Part shown: positions 1 to 8,559 of the stretch, piece by piece
Position numbering within the stretch: position 1 is the stretch's first letter
Layout: every line of letters begins with the position of its first letter
DNA from: Candidatus Helarchaeota archaeon
GTDB lineage: Archaea; Asgardarchaeota; Lokiarchaeia; Helarchaeales; RDOG01
NCBI GenBank assembly: GCA_029838215.1
Contig: JALGVI010000005.1
Span: 1 to 52,909 of the forward strand
Length of the DNA stretch: 52,909 bases
Direction of reading: 5' to 3'
The notes under the pieces: model-generated
Database searches by the model: none
What the model was told of the DNA's origin: nothing
What the model saw: only the letters and a program-made list of their open reading frames with translations
Translations under genes and position numbers: made by a program

Positions 1-1339
1 CTTCAGGATGCGTGCAATCGAGAGCAAGAGATTTGGACGTTAAAGCCTGCAGGAACCTGTATTTTGAATTTTCGAATCCCTCCAGACTCGCAACTATCGG
101 GCGACCGTTTTCCTTCTTGAAGAACCATTCGGGATGTTCTTTTGCTAATCTTGATTTGCTTGAGATAAAAAATGGTGCCGTCCACAATCCTGCCATGTAA
201 CCTTTCTCTTTAATGCTCTGAACGAGTTTTGCCATTCCACTTGGAAACTTGGGATTGGCATCCCATTCACCTGCTCTGATTTGATACCCATCATCAAGTT
301 GAAAGAAATCTATCTGAATGTCATTTGAATTTTCTGCGATGAATTCCAGATTTTTCAAGGTCTCTTTTTCAGAAATATTTTGAAAATAGTGATACCAACT
401 GCACCAACCTTTTGGAATGGTGGGCCACGTACGAGCATCGTTCCAAGTTGCGACCATTTCAAAATATTCATTTAAAGCCTGTAAGGGATTTCCATCTAAA
501 TCAAGAAATATGGCTAATTTTTCTGATGATACCTCATCTCCAGGTTCAAAAAGAATTTCATCTGCTTGAGACCTTGCAGTGAAGAATTCCAGTGCTTTTT
601 TCTTCTTATTTGCCTTTAGGAGAACTTGACAGAATTGATCCTTTAAAGTCACGAATCCACAGATTAGAGTAGATCTTGAAGTTCTATCGTGAATGGCAGT
701 AAATATCTCACCAACGATTAATCCTTTTTTCCTTTTTTCTTTCGGATTGGAGTACAGAATCTTCCTTGCAATTTCTGTCTTTGTCATTGTATCCTTGTCA
801 AAGATTCCAAGGACCTTTGCCTTGCTCCAAGACTGCCAGTCGGTCTTAAAAACCCGCCATTCTTCCATTCCCTCTCCGAGATCAACAACACCTTTTTTTT
901 CCGTAACAACGTGCAAGGGATGCAGTTCGACCAGCCGAAGGTCTACGTCCAGAGTATTTTTTACTTTAACTTGAATGACAATTGGACTTTTTTTCTCATA
1001 TAACGTGAACGTGATGGTAATGATTGGTTTTTTATCATCACCTGCCAAATTTATTACTAGTGATTTTCCGCTTTCTCCGTTTTTACCCATGGTTTCCTCA
1101 AGATTCCAAGACTTCTTGTACTCATCCGTAGAATAATGATTCATCCATATGTCCTTATCGTTTTGATGCTTTTTTAGTACCACGAGAGAAAACGCATTTT
1201 GAAAGACTTTCATTCCTGTCTTGCTTTCCGAAATTTCATAAAAACCCTGATTTAAATCAAATTTTAACGTAAAAAAGTCATTAGAAAAGCTTACAATTGA
1301 ATTCTGCTCTTGGCATGTAATTTCATTCATTTGATTCAT
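1..1339 (-). CDS. GH36-family alpha-galactosidase (3' end off the window)
   Basis: This frame is open from ATG at 1339 to the left edge, giving 446 visible codons and no stop, so the C-terminal part lies outside the window. The N-terminal beta-rich half (about residues 1-300) is followed by the start of a TIM barrel. Residues 311-319 read GWCSWYHYF, 346-353 FFQLDDGY, and 385-391 LWTAPFF, followed by SKSRLAKEHPEW (394-405). This order is typical of glycoside hydrolase family 36 (alpha-galactosidase/raffinose-type enzymes). The catalytic Asp pair of the family is expected downstream and cannot be seen. No signal peptide is visible, so the enzyme is probably cytoplasmic. The start overlaps the 3' end of the winged-helix gene by about 17 bases, suggesting one transcript. 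A second in-frame ATG is at 1330. The family is clear; the substrate is inferred. Confidence 0.88.
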   Translation of the reverse strand, partial: MNQMNEITCQEQNSIVSFSNDFFTLKFDLNQGFYEISESKTGMKVFQNAFSLVVLKKHQNDKDIWMNHYSTDEYKKSWNLEETMGKNGESGKSLVINLAGDDKKPIITITFTLYEKKSPIVIQVKVKNTLDVDLRLVELHPLHVVTEKKGVVDLGEGMEEWRVFKTDWQSWSKAKVLGIFDKDTMTKTEIARKILYSNPKEKRKKGLIVGEIFTAIHDRTSRSTLICGFVTLKDQFCQVLLKANKKKKALEFFTARSQADEILFEPGDEVSSEKLAIFLDLDGNPLQALNEYFEMVATWNDARTWPTIPKGWCSWYHYFQNISEKETLKNLEFIAENSNDIQIDFFQLDDGYQIRAGEWDANPKFPSGMAKLVQSIKEKGYMAGLWTAPFFISSKSRLAKEHPEWFFKKENGRPIVASLEGFENSKYRFLQALTSKSLALDCTHPE

Positions 1340-1910
1340 TCCTACTCGTTTCTTTTTCCTGAATTATTTTGGCCAATGGTTCATGGACGAGCGTCCAATT
1401 CAAATAATAATAGGGAATCCTTGTCTGTTTTATTATCTTGATTTCCCTTGACAAGATTTTCTTTTTAGTCAATTGAAATACATGTCGTGAAATGACTTGT
1501 TCTTCCACGTCCAAGAAATTCGCCAAATCTTGAATCGTGAGTTCACCGTGCTTTGCGAGAATTTCAAGTATTAAATCTTCAAGTTTAACTTGTACTTCCG
1601 AGTTGATGGCGGTTCTTGCACTGGATTTCAAGCGAGATCTTGGGGGTAAATTGAAGGGAATTTCTTTTTGAACCTGAAGCTTTCCGTCAATTGTCGTGGT
1701 TAAAAAACGAGAACGTTTACCGCCTTGAAGCTTTATCAATCCTCTTTCATTTAGCTTTTTAGTAAGTCTTGAAATAGCTGCCCAACAGGCATCTCGAGAC
1801 TTGTAATTATCTTCCAGTGCATCAACGAGTTCTTTTATCGTTATTCCGTCAATTCCTTGCAGTAAAACTCGTTTTGCGGTTTTTGAAAGCTGGTGCGCCT
1901 TTTTAGTCAT
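1323..1910 (-). CDS. Winged-helix DNA-binding regulator with two HTH modules
   Basis: About 195 residues from ATG at 1910; a TTG nine bases upstream is possible but has no ribosome site. Two helix-turn-helix-like segments are visible, one near residues 10-70 (GITIKELVDAL ... AISRLTKKLNERGLI) and one near 110-170 (HGELTIQDLANFL ... SRHVFQLTKKKIL), separated by a basic linker. This fits a tandem winged-helix transcription factor. It lies directly upstream of, and overlaps, the GH36 gene, so control of sugar use is plausible but inferred. The region in front of it holds two palindromes with a TGATCA core that could be its operators. The specific family is not recognised. Confidence 0.7.
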   Translation of the reverse strand: MTKKAHQLSKTAKRVLLQGIDGITIKELVDALEDNYKSRDACWAAISRLTKKLNERGLIKLQGGKRSRFLTTTIDGKLQVQKEIPFNLPPRSRLKSSARTAINSEVQVKLEDLILEILAKHGELTIQDLANFLDVEEQVISRHVFQLTKKKILSREIKIIKQTRIPYYYLNWTLVHEPLAKIIQEKETSRNESNE

Positions 1911-1966
1911 CGTTATCAAACAAGTTATTTTTTCTTATTTTCACTTCTTGCATTTTTACATATATT

Positions 1967-1976
1967 AATGATCATT
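1967..1976. promoter_or_regulatory. Candidate operator, AATGATCATT palindrome
   Basis: Perfect 10-base palindrome 57 bases upstream of the winged-helix start, centred on TGATCA. It is close to where a promoter for the minus-strand gene would lie. Binding is a guess from symmetry, position and the shared core with the site at 2108-2119. Confidence 0.3.
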
Positions 1977-2107
1977 TTTACTCGAATAAATGCAATATAA
2001 ATCTACACGGGCTTATACTGTTGGATTTTTTTTTCAAAGTTTCATTAAAAATTGTTCCGCTTAAATTTCTCATCTGTCTTTATGACTTGATTCGGATTCC
2101 CAAAACT

Positions 2108-2119
2108 TGATCATGATCA
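2108..2119. promoter_or_regulatory. Candidate operator, TGATCATGATCA palindrome
   Basis: Perfect 12-base palindrome containing two overlapping TGATCA units, about 113 bases upstream of the radical-SAM start. Same core as the site at 1967-1976 in the same intergenic region. No direct evidence of protein binding. Confidence 0.3.
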
Positions 2120-2231
2120 TCACGCCCACGGTGAACCAGAAATCTGTCTAACAAGGCATAAATAACGAGAATTGCATGTGAAAGCAGTTAAATGTTCTTT
2201 TTTAAGTGAATCAAGGAAAAGAGGATTTTAA

Positions 2232-3803
2232 ATGAAAAAGGGAACGAAAATAGTCATGACGGCATCTGCAACGGAAATGTCCGATTTTTTCAAGAATCCA
2301 TTTATTGCATTTACAGGTGGGTTTCCAGCCCGAATTGTTAAGATGTGGCAGAGCCTGACGACGAAGTTTGGAGTTTATGGCTATCCACCTGTTCCATACG
2401 ATGAAAATGGTGCTAAATTTGCACCGTACGGTCTTCGAAAAGTCGAATCCGTTCTTCTAGAGAATGGGTTTGATGAAGATGACGTTAAAATAATTCATCC
2501 GTACCAATTGAAAGATTTTATCGGAGAAAAAACGAAAATTGTCGCTGTCACGAGCATGGATCCGATGGGGCTCGCTTATGTGGACTTGACGTACACGAGC
2601 ATGATAGGATTCGATGACGAGTGTTGCAACTCTTGGGAGTTTCGCAAGCTAATGACGAATAAATACATGCGAAAGAAGCATTTAAAGAAGATCGTGGGTG
2701 GAGCTGGTGCATGGCAAGTGAGCGGAAGAAAAACTCGGGAAATTTTGGGCATAGACACGATAATACTCGGCGAAAGTGAGGCGATTGTCGCCAAGGTCTT
2801 TAAAGACCTTTCGGAAGGACGAAAGGTTCCGCCAATAATTAAGGCTCCGCAAGTTCAAGAGAAAGACATACCCGTGATAAAACATGCTGCACTGCACGGA
2901 GGCGTGGAAATCATGCGCGGATGCGGCAGGAATTGCCAGTTCTGCTCCCCAACGATGCGAAAACGCCGTGATTATCCTCTTCATAAAATATTGGAAGAAG
3001 TAAAAGTAAACATTGATGGTGGAGAGAATTTCATCACGTTAATCGGAGAAGACATGCTGATTTATGGTTGCGATAACTCAAAATTTATTCCTAATTCTGA
3101 AGCCGTTTCTGAAATGGCAGAAGCAATCGGTCGTTATCCTGGTGTAGAGGTCATTCAACCTGTTCACGTTTCAATGGCAGCCGTGGCGGCAGATCCCGAA
3201 TTGATCTTTCGCATTTCTGAATCTTGGAGAGATGAACGTCATCAAATAAAAGGACGATATACACTTCATGGTAAGAAAATGATGAGTGCTGAAACCGGAA
3301 TTGAAACGGGGAGTCCTCGAATCTTAAAGAAATACATGAAAGGCAAGCCATTACCGTTTCGTTGCGAGGAATGGCATGATATTGTCATTCAAGCCTGCGG
3401 AATTCTTAATGATAATGATTGGATTCCACTCACATCATTCTTACTTGACATGCCCGGAGAGACTGAAGACGACACGATGAAAACTTTGGAGCTGGTTGAT
3501 GACATGCATGAATACAACGTCTTTTTCATGCCCGTATTATTCGTGCCGCTCGGAGACTGTATTCTAAGAAATGAGCGAAAAGCAAATTGGTCTAAAGTTA
3601 CCGAAGCATCGTTGGAGCTTTTTCTACGTTGCTGGGAATATAATGTTGAGCAATACAAGTACGATTACCTGAACTCGATGACTAAACCAATATTATCTTA
3701 CGTTTCCCGCCTAATGTACTGGGGTTATTACAGATGGCGCCGCGGTGTTGCAAATCATCACTTCTATAATCGGTTGTTGACAAAAATCTCAGGATTGAGT
3801 TAA
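2232..3803 (+). CDS. Radical-SAM protein with B12-binding-like N-terminal half
   Basis: 523 residues. The N-terminal ~200 residues resemble the Rossmann-like cobalamin-binding region that precedes many radical-SAM domains (VTSMDPMGL, GGAGAWQVSG, ILGESEAIVAKVFKDL), but no DxHxxG cobalamin ligand motif is obvious. The radical-SAM cluster motif is GCGRNCQFC with cysteines at 231, 235 and 238 (C-x3-C-x2-C), followed by GGENFITLIGEDM and AETGIETGSPRIL, as in the B12-dependent/UPF0313-like group. It should bind a 4Fe-4S cluster and cleave SAM; the substrate is unknown. The start is supported by a GAGGAT site. It seems to be a single-gene transcript with an AT-rich intergenic gap on each side. Confidence 0.8.
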   Translation: MKKGTKIVMTASATEMSDFFKNPFIAFTGGFPARIVKMWQSLTTKFGVYGYPPVPYDENGAKFAPYGLRKVESVLLENGFDEDDVKIIHPYQLKDFIGEKTKIVAVTSMDPMGLAYVDLTYTSMIGFDDECCNSWEFRKLMTNKYMRKKHLKKIVGGAGAWQVSGRKTREILGIDTIILGESEAIVAKVFKDLSEGRKVPPIIKAPQVQEKDIPVIKHAALHGGVEIMRGCGRNCQFCSPTMRKRRDYPLHKILEEVKVNIDGGENFITLIGEDMLIYGCDNSKFIPNSEAVSEMAEAIGRYPGVEVIQPVHVSMAAVAADPELIFRISESWRDERHQIKGRYTLHGKKMMSAETGIETGSPRILKKYMKGKPLPFRCEEWHDIVIQACGILNDNDWIPLTSFLLDMPGETEDDTMKTLELVDDMHEYNVFFMPVLFVPLGDCILRNERKANWSKVTEASLELFLRCWEYNVEQYKYDYLNSMTKPILSYVSRLMYWGYYRWRRGVANHHFYNRLLTKISGLS

Positions 3804-3949
3804 TAATCCGTTTACTTCTTTTTTGAAATTTCAATTCCTTTTTTTTTGAAAAGTCAAGTCCCATCAACAAAATTTATCTGACTTGACAGATTTTAATAAC
3901 CTGAATTGATTTATGCACGTTTTTATATTATTTTCGTGGAGATAATATC

Positions 3950-4219
3950 ATGGTAAAAGCATTTGCAGAAATTCCAATAGATCCGAAACAAGTCCGCAGT
4001 TATCAAGACCTGCCTCGATTAATTGAGGATCACGGTTGTCCTAGATGTCAAAATTTCTTGATAGCAGTGAAAATCAAGAATTTTTCTCTTTCAAAACTGA
4101 GATTTGAAAATACTTGTCAGAATTGTGGCATGTATTACCTTGCGCAAAAAGTAGACACGGATTCTGGTCCCAAATTATATCTATTTGAAGAAGAAGAGGA
4201 CGAATCTGAGGATAAATAA
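3950..4219 (+). CDS. Small zinc-ribbon protein, partner of the radical-SAM activase
   Basis: 89 residues. Two CxxC knuckles, C30/C33 (CPRC) and C56/C59 (CQNC), form a single zinc ribbon; the C-terminus is an acidic tail (EEEEDESEDK). A GGAG site at 3938-3941 sits eight bases before ATG. The stop is only two bases before the ATG of the NrdG-like radical-SAM gene, so they are almost surely co-transcribed and translationally coupled. Its role is unknown; a substrate-presenting or regulatory partner for the activase is an inference from the pairing alone. Confidence 0.7.
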   Translation: MVKAFAEIPIDPKQVRSYQDLPRLIEDHGCPRCQNFLIAVKIKNFSLSKLRFENTCQNCGMYYLAQKVDTDSGPKLYLFEEEEDESEDK

Positions 4220-4221
4220 AC

Positions 4222-4968
4222 ATGAAGATATCGATTGGAGGGTACAAGGATGTCTCCACGATTGACTATCCCGGCGAAGTCGTATCAGTAGTCTTTTTTT
4301 GTGGATGTCCTTTCCGGTGTCCCTTTTGCCAAAACGTTGGGTTGGTTACTGGAGAGGATTGTAAGGAAATTTCCATCGAAGAGATACACGTGGTGCTCGA
4401 AAAATATTCTTCATTTATCACGGGGACTTGCATTACAGGGGGAGAACCGTGCGTGCAGGAAGCTGGATTAAGTGCGCTTCTTTCACGCATCAAGCAATTC
4501 GGAAAGCGTAAAATTGATACAAATGGCTTTTACCCTAATGTAGTAAATGAAATCTTAAAGCAAAAACTCGTTGAATATATCGCCATCGATATAAAGGCAC
4601 CCCTTAATCCGCAAGCGTATGGTAAGGTCGTGGGTCTGATTCAGAAAGGCGATAAAGTCGTTGATCGCGTGAAACAAACCCTAATTCACATTAATGCATT
4701 TCGTCCTGACGTTTATTTAGAGATCAGGACTACAATCGTGCCAAATCTCATATATACAAGAGACGAGATCGAATCTATTGCCCGAAATGTCGAAGCCGAT
4801 TGTTTTACGCTGCAGCAGTTCCGTTCAAACATGGGAACATTAGATCCACTTTATCGAGATGTTCTATCTCCTCCGAGATCTTTGCTCATGGACTTGGGCG
4901 AGGTTATAAAGAATTACCATTCTTGCGTGAAGATCCGGACCATTGAAAAAGGCGAAGAAAAATTGTGA
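4222..4968 (+). CDS. Radical-SAM activating enzyme, NrdG/PflA-like
   Basis: 248 residues. The N-terminus GGYKDVSTIDYPGEVVSVVFF runs into the cluster motif CPFRCPFC (C29, C33, C36; C-x3-C-x2-C), then GGEP at 73-76, which contacts SAM. This pattern is that of the TIGR02495-type anaerobic ribonucleotide-reductase activating protein or pyruvate-formate-lyase activase family: it would generate a glycyl radical in a partner enzyme. No glycyl-radical enzyme is visible in the window, so the target is unknown. The gene is two bases downstream of the zinc-ribbon gene and 12 bases upstream of the nucleotidyltransferase gene, suggesting a three-gene operon. Confidence 0.85.
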   Translation: MKISIGGYKDVSTIDYPGEVVSVVFFCGCPFRCPFCQNVGLVTGEDCKEISIEEIHVVLEKYSSFITGTCITGGEPCVQEAGLSALLSRIKQFGKRKIDTNGFYPNVVNEILKQKLVEYIAIDIKAPLNPQAYGKVVGLIQKGDKVVDRVKQTLIHINAFRPDVYLEIRTTIVPNLIYTRDEIESIARNVEADCFTLQQFRSNMGTLDPLYRDVLSPPRSLLMDLGEVIKNYHSCVKIRTIEKGEEKL

Positions 4969-4980
4969 AAAGTAAGAGAA

Positions 4981-5697
4981 ATGCCGAGAGAAAAAGTAGC
5001 TCCAAATCATTTTCAAGATGAAATTATCTATTCACCCGAACATTGGAAATTATTTCGAGAATTTAGGTTAAAGACTAAAGAAATTCTAACCGCTTTAAAG
5101 AATTTCAATGCTGCAAGTCACGGTTCCATAGCCCGCGGAGATGTCACTTCGAAGAGCGATATCGATATCATAATTCCTTACAAGATTGATGAATTTCAAT
5201 TGATTAAGCCGTTGGGTAGCATTAATTATTCCCGATTTAGAGAGCGGTATATCATTCAAGCCACGCCACTTTCAGCTATAAAAGCAACGATCGTACTAGG
5301 AGAAAATGTTTCACTGACTTTTCCTTTAATTGCATTTTATCCCCGCGAATTTGATTTTTATGCATTTGGTGGTTTCCTAACGCTTGAAGATGCATTGCTC
5401 GAGAAAAGAATTCCCGGAATCACGAAGCAATTACTTTTCATAACTCCAACAGACCGTGGTCATGCTTCTTGGCGCGTCACGCAGGAAAATGCGGCCTTGG
5501 CTGCAAAAAAGTTGCGTGTTAACGTGAATACCATTTTGGAACGCCTTCGTGTGTTAGAGCGACGAGACCGCATTGGTCGGACGGGAATCTTCCTCAAGGT
5601 TGCTATAAGTCCCAATGAATCATTTGGGGAAGTCCTGCGAAGCATCGAGCGAAAAAATCCCGCCAGTCGTCGTCGCATAAAAAGAAAAAAAATCTAA
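4981..5697 (+). CDS. Predicted nucleotidyltransferase (pol-beta superfamily)
   Basis: 238 residues. Residues 47-62 carry the minimal nucleotidyltransferase signature HGSIARGD followed by SDID (metal-binding Asp60 and Asp62). The remaining sequence has a C-terminal basic tail (RRRIKRKKI) and a likely helix-turn-helix-like segment near 170-205. It resembles archaeal COG1665-type predicted nucleotidyltransferases, whose substrate is not established. It follows the activase gene closely and is convergent with the deacetylase gene, the two stops being one base apart. Confidence 0.75.
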   Translation: MPREKVAPNHFQDEIIYSPEHWKLFREFRLKTKEILTALKNFNAASHGSIARGDVTSKSDIDIIIPYKIDEFQLIKPLGSINYSRFRERYIIQATPLSAIKATIVLGENVSLTFPLIAFYPREFDFYAFGGFLTLEDALLEKRIPGITKQLLFITPTDRGHASWRVTQENAALAAKKLRVNVNTILERLRVLERRDRIGRTGIFLKVAISPNESFGEVLRSIERKNPASRRRIKRKKI

Positions 5698-5698
5698 T

Positions 5699-6421
5699 TC
5701 AAATCAATTCATCAAGTTGGACGAATCGGACTCCACTATCCTGAAAATATGCGATAATTTTCTCTAGTAATTGCAAGAACTTTTTACCTGTTTTGATCCA
5801 GCGGTCGGGACGCGTGAGCAAGTCCTTGATTGATACATGTTTTCTCATGTTAACGAATTCCCATGGATGAAAATATAGCACCGCCAAGTTATCTTGTTTA
5901 GCTGCTTTCAAGAGCTTTTGAAACCCTCTTGGAAATCGCAAGAGGGCATTTGAAAAACACGGTGAAAACTCTTTCAACCCCAGATCTTGCCCTATTTTTA
6001 GTCCTTTCTTAAAAGTAGGTATTGAAGAGTCATATTTGAAGCCGGTTCGGACAAGAATTCCAAAAAGTTCTGGACTTGTTGCAAGAAATGGTGCACGAAA
6101 TCCCTTTACGTCTTTGTTGATAGTATTTTCGAGCAATTCCTTGGACCTTTTCAAGATTTTTTCATGATGCTCCGAGATCTCTGAAAATCGCTCATGTTCA
6201 TAACCGTGTGAAGCAATCTCAAATTTCTTGCTTGATTCCTTGATGATTTCAGGGTGAGATTCACATAAATTAGCAGTTACAAAAAAAGTGGCAGGCAGCT
6301 TGTTTGAGTTTAGAAAGTCAATTAGAATTGGAAGACCCTTTTCAATGCCAGGTGAATGTTGCTTTCTTCTAAGGAATATCTCCTTTTCCACGTCGAACGT
6401 TAAAGCAACTTTTAGAGCCAT
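5699..6421 (-). CDS. Polysaccharide deacetylase (NodB-type, CE4)
   Basis: 240 residues. NodB motifs are in order: metal-binding Asp in LTFDVE (D10), SHGYEHE with H72 and H76, FRAPF with R109, and YFHPWEF with the catalytic-type His185. There is no signal peptide, so the substrate is likely cytoplasmic or on the inner face, perhaps an N-acetylated sugar intermediate, or the protein is a CE4-fold deacetylase of another type. It follows the multi-zinc-ribbon gene with three bases between, on the same strand. Confidence 0.85.
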   Translation of the reverse strand: MALKVALTFDVEKEIFLRRKQHSPGIEKGLPILIDFLNSNKLPATFFVTANLCESHPEIIKESSKKFEIASHGYEHERFSEISEHHEKILKRSKELLENTINKDVKGFRAPFLATSPELFGILVRTGFKYDSSIPTFKKGLKIGQDLGLKEFSPCFSNALLRFPRGFQKLLKAAKQDNLAVLYFHPWEFVNMRKHVSIKDLLTRPDRWIKTGKKFLQLLEKIIAYFQDSGVRFVQLDELI

Positions 6422-6424
6422 GGT

Positions 6425-7759
6425 CTACGCTTCGAGATCTTGCAATTTGATTTGCAAATCGCAATATGGACAAAATGTTATTCTTCCTTCTATGGGTGCT
6501 TCTTCTAATGGTCCCGAGCAAGAAGGACACCTGAGTGATTTCAGCTCATCTTCTGAATTCAAGTCCGAATTTGCAACGATTTGCTCCCGCAGTTTCTTCC
6601 CCATTTCGGAAAGTAATCCCGTTAATTGTTCTTCTCTATCACAGGCGACCACGACTTTTACGTAGCCGCTGTGTTCACTCACATTACCAGTTATCACGAA
6701 ATCTGCCTTTGTGACCTTAGTCTTTCCATAAAACCACGAATCAGCCCGATAATCACCTGCAGTTTCATTGATATCTTCGAAGACTAATCTTAAATCGTGT
6801 TGGGAAATCACGTCCTTCACGATTTTATAGGCTCTATTTGGAGTTAATCCTTGAGGTATCACGTAAGATCTTTCATCTCGCACGTTCAATCGTGTCTGAA
6901 GAAGATTATTCAATTTTGCAACGTTAGCCTCTTCTTCGGTAAAGAAAAGTGGACAAACGACGTTAACTTCTAATGGATTAATTTGTATGATTTGTTGATT
7001 TCCCTTGGCGTCGAGATATTCTACTAAGCCGTAAATCTTGTCTTTTCCGCATACCAATGGTTCCAACGTGTAATTGACCGTTTTTGAAGTATTTGGTTGC
7101 ACGATCGGAATGTAAACCGTCGTGCCTTCCGTCTTGTATTCCGGCTCAATCTTTATGAGATGGAAAGGTTTTTGCGGAACGTCAAATCGCATTTTTACTT
7201 GCGTAATGACATTTTCGGAATCATTGACTATCTTTGCCTTGATTCGTAATAATCCTCCAATGTGCTCAAATTGGCGTTTTACGGAGATATCTTGAAGGAC
7301 TTCAACAGTTTGGGGCACGGCTTGGATGGCGGGAGTAACATCATTATTTGCTACTGGTACAGCAGAAGATGTTGCTTTTTGTGCAACTGCTAATTCTGTC
7401 GAAGAACTCCCCCCTTCTATTCCTAATTCTTGATAAATCTGTTCTGAATATTGATAATTAGGCATCTTCTCTCTATGACGCGGGCATGAAAGTCGAAATA
7501 TTCGCCAGTGACCGCTGCGCTTACTTTGAAAGAATGTGGCGGGTGCCCCGCATTTGAAACATCGAAAAACGTGATTCTTTATTAGAGGTAACCATTCATT
7601 TTTAAATAAAGTTGGAAGCTTGATGACTCTCTGACCGTGGGTTGGACACCGCACCTTTAGTACTGTCATTTCCTTATTTGGTAAATATTTCAAGAAATAA
7701 ACTATGGTTGGTTGTCCGCATTTCCAACAACTTAGTTGAAGTTCCCAATTTTGACTCAA
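6425..7759 (-). CDS. Multi-zinc-ribbon protein of unknown function
   Basis: 444 residues. Two N-terminal ribbons have the unusual CxxC...CxxH form: C11/C14 with C38/H41, and C67/C70 with C92/H95. A low-complexity Ser/Thr/Ala/Val linker follows (about 115-150), then a beta-rich middle domain (about 155-270, 'LLRIKAKIVNDSENVITQVK'-like Ig-type strands). A mixed domain (about 280-410) comes next, and a C-terminal CPSC...CPYC ribbon ends the protein. This modular make-up is typical of scaffold-type proteins in Asgard and related archaea, but I recognise no named family. It probably leads an operon with the downstream deacetylase. Confidence 0.7.
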   Translation of the reverse strand: MSQNWELQLSCWKCGQPTIVYFLKYLPNKEMTVLKVRCPTHGQRVIKLPTLFKNEWLPLIKNHVFRCFKCGAPATFFQSKRSGHWRIFRLSCPRHREKMPNYQYSEQIYQELGIEGGSSSTELAVAQKATSSAVPVANNDVTPAIQAVPQTVEVLQDISVKRQFEHIGGLLRIKAKIVNDSENVITQVKMRFDVPQKPFHLIKIEPEYKTEGTTVYIPIVQPNTSKTVNYTLEPLVCGKDKIYGLVEYLDAKGNQQIIQINPLEVNVVCPLFFTEEEANVAKLNNLLQTRLNVRDERSYVIPQGLTPNRAYKIVKDVISQHDLRLVFEDINETAGDYRADSWFYGKTKVTKADFVITGNVSEHSGYVKVVVACDREEQLTGLLSEMGKKLREQIVANSDLNSEDELKSLRCPSCSGPLEEAPIEGRITFCPYCDLQIKLQDLEA

Positions 7760-7822
7760 CTTAAAAACCTCGGTTTGGCTCGCTTCGTTAAATATGCCTC
7801 ACCACTTCTATAATATAAATCA

Positions 7823-8416
7823 TTAGATGTGATCAAAATCATTTAAGAAATCATCATTCCATTGCTGATGAAAATCATTAGAAATCCCAAAAGAAATGAG
7901 AATCTTGCCCGCAAACTGATTGACCAAATCATCTATTGTTTTCGGTTTTGTATAAAAAGCGTGAATTGGTGGTAATATTGTGATGTTATAATTGGCAAGT
8001 TTTAACATATTTTCCAGATGGATTCCTGAAAAAGGTGTTTCCCTCGGAACCAATATTATCGGTTTTTTCTCCTTAATGAAGACATCGGCAACGCGTGTCA
8101 GGAGATTATCGGAATAACCGTGTGCAATTGCAGCGAGTGTTTTCATCGAACATGGCACTATGATCAATCCGATCTTTTTCGTGCTGATGCAAGAGCCACT
8201 TGCAAGCGGAGACGAATAGTCCTGAGGATCGTGAATCTCCGTTGCTAATTCTTCCATTTCTACCTTTGGGATGGGTGCTTCCAACGTTATCACCTTTTCT
8301 GCGTTTTTTGAAATTATTAAATGAGTTTTTATTCTTAAATCTTTAAGAATACGAAGTAAGGCTATTCCATATATTATACCACTGGCACCCGTGATTCCGA
8401 CAACAACCTCATCCAT
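7823..8416 (-). CDS. ubiX: UbiX/Pad1-type flavin prenyltransferase
   Basis: About 197 residues from ATG at 8416, chosen because AAGGTG at 8423-8428 is well placed; a GTG nine bases upstream is an alternative. The N-terminus VVVGITGASGIIYG is the flavin-binding loop of the UbiX/Pad1 family; ASGSCISTKKIGLIIVPCSMKTLAAIAHG and LVPRETPFSGIHLENMLKLA are the other conserved blocks. UbiX makes prenylated FMN for UbiD-type decarboxylases. No ubiD is in the window. The C-terminus is slightly longer than usual and asparagine/aspartate-rich. It stands alone on the minus strand, divergent from the ferredoxin gene. Confidence 0.92.
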   Translation of the reverse strand: MDEVVVGITGASGIIYGIALLRILKDLRIKTHLIISKNAEKVITLEAPIPKVEMEELATEIHDPQDYSSPLASGSCISTKKIGLIIVPCSMKTLAAIAHGYSDNLLTRVADVFIKEKKPIILVPRETPFSGIHLENMLKLANYNITILPPIHAFYTKPKTIDDLVNQFAGKILISFGISNDFHQQWNDDFLNDFDHI

Positions 8417-8468
8417 AAAAGACACCTTGAATTACAGCCATTCGTGGAGTTATATCGAATTAGAAAGA

Positions 8469-8481
8469 AACTTTAAATAAA
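8469..8481 (+). promoter_or_regulatory. Likely BRE/TATA element for the ferredoxin gene
   Basis: The segment around 8466-8481 reads GAAACTTTAAATAAAG, a purine-rich BRE-like run followed by a TTTAAATA-type TATA box. A start about 25 bases downstream would leave a short leader that carries the GGAG site at 8547-8550. This is a plausible archaeal promoter; not proven. Confidence 0.4.
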
Positions 8482-8559
8482 GTTTTGTCCGTGAAGTCTT
8501 AAATATCGATCTATCTTTCAAATAACAGATCTTTACGAAAATTGAAGGAGCTTTCAACC

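Larger units (their letters stand above)
1911..2231. other. Divergent intergenic region with two TGATCA-core palindromes
   Basis: About 320 bases between the minus-strand winged-helix gene and the plus-strand radical-SAM gene. No open frame of note. It is AT-rich and contains AATGATCATT at 1967-1976 and TGATCATGATCA at 2108-2119, both perfect palindromes sharing TGATCA. A GAGGAT ribosome site lies just before the start at 2232. The layout fits a regulated divergent promoter region; the function of the palindromes is inferred. Confidence 0.5.
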
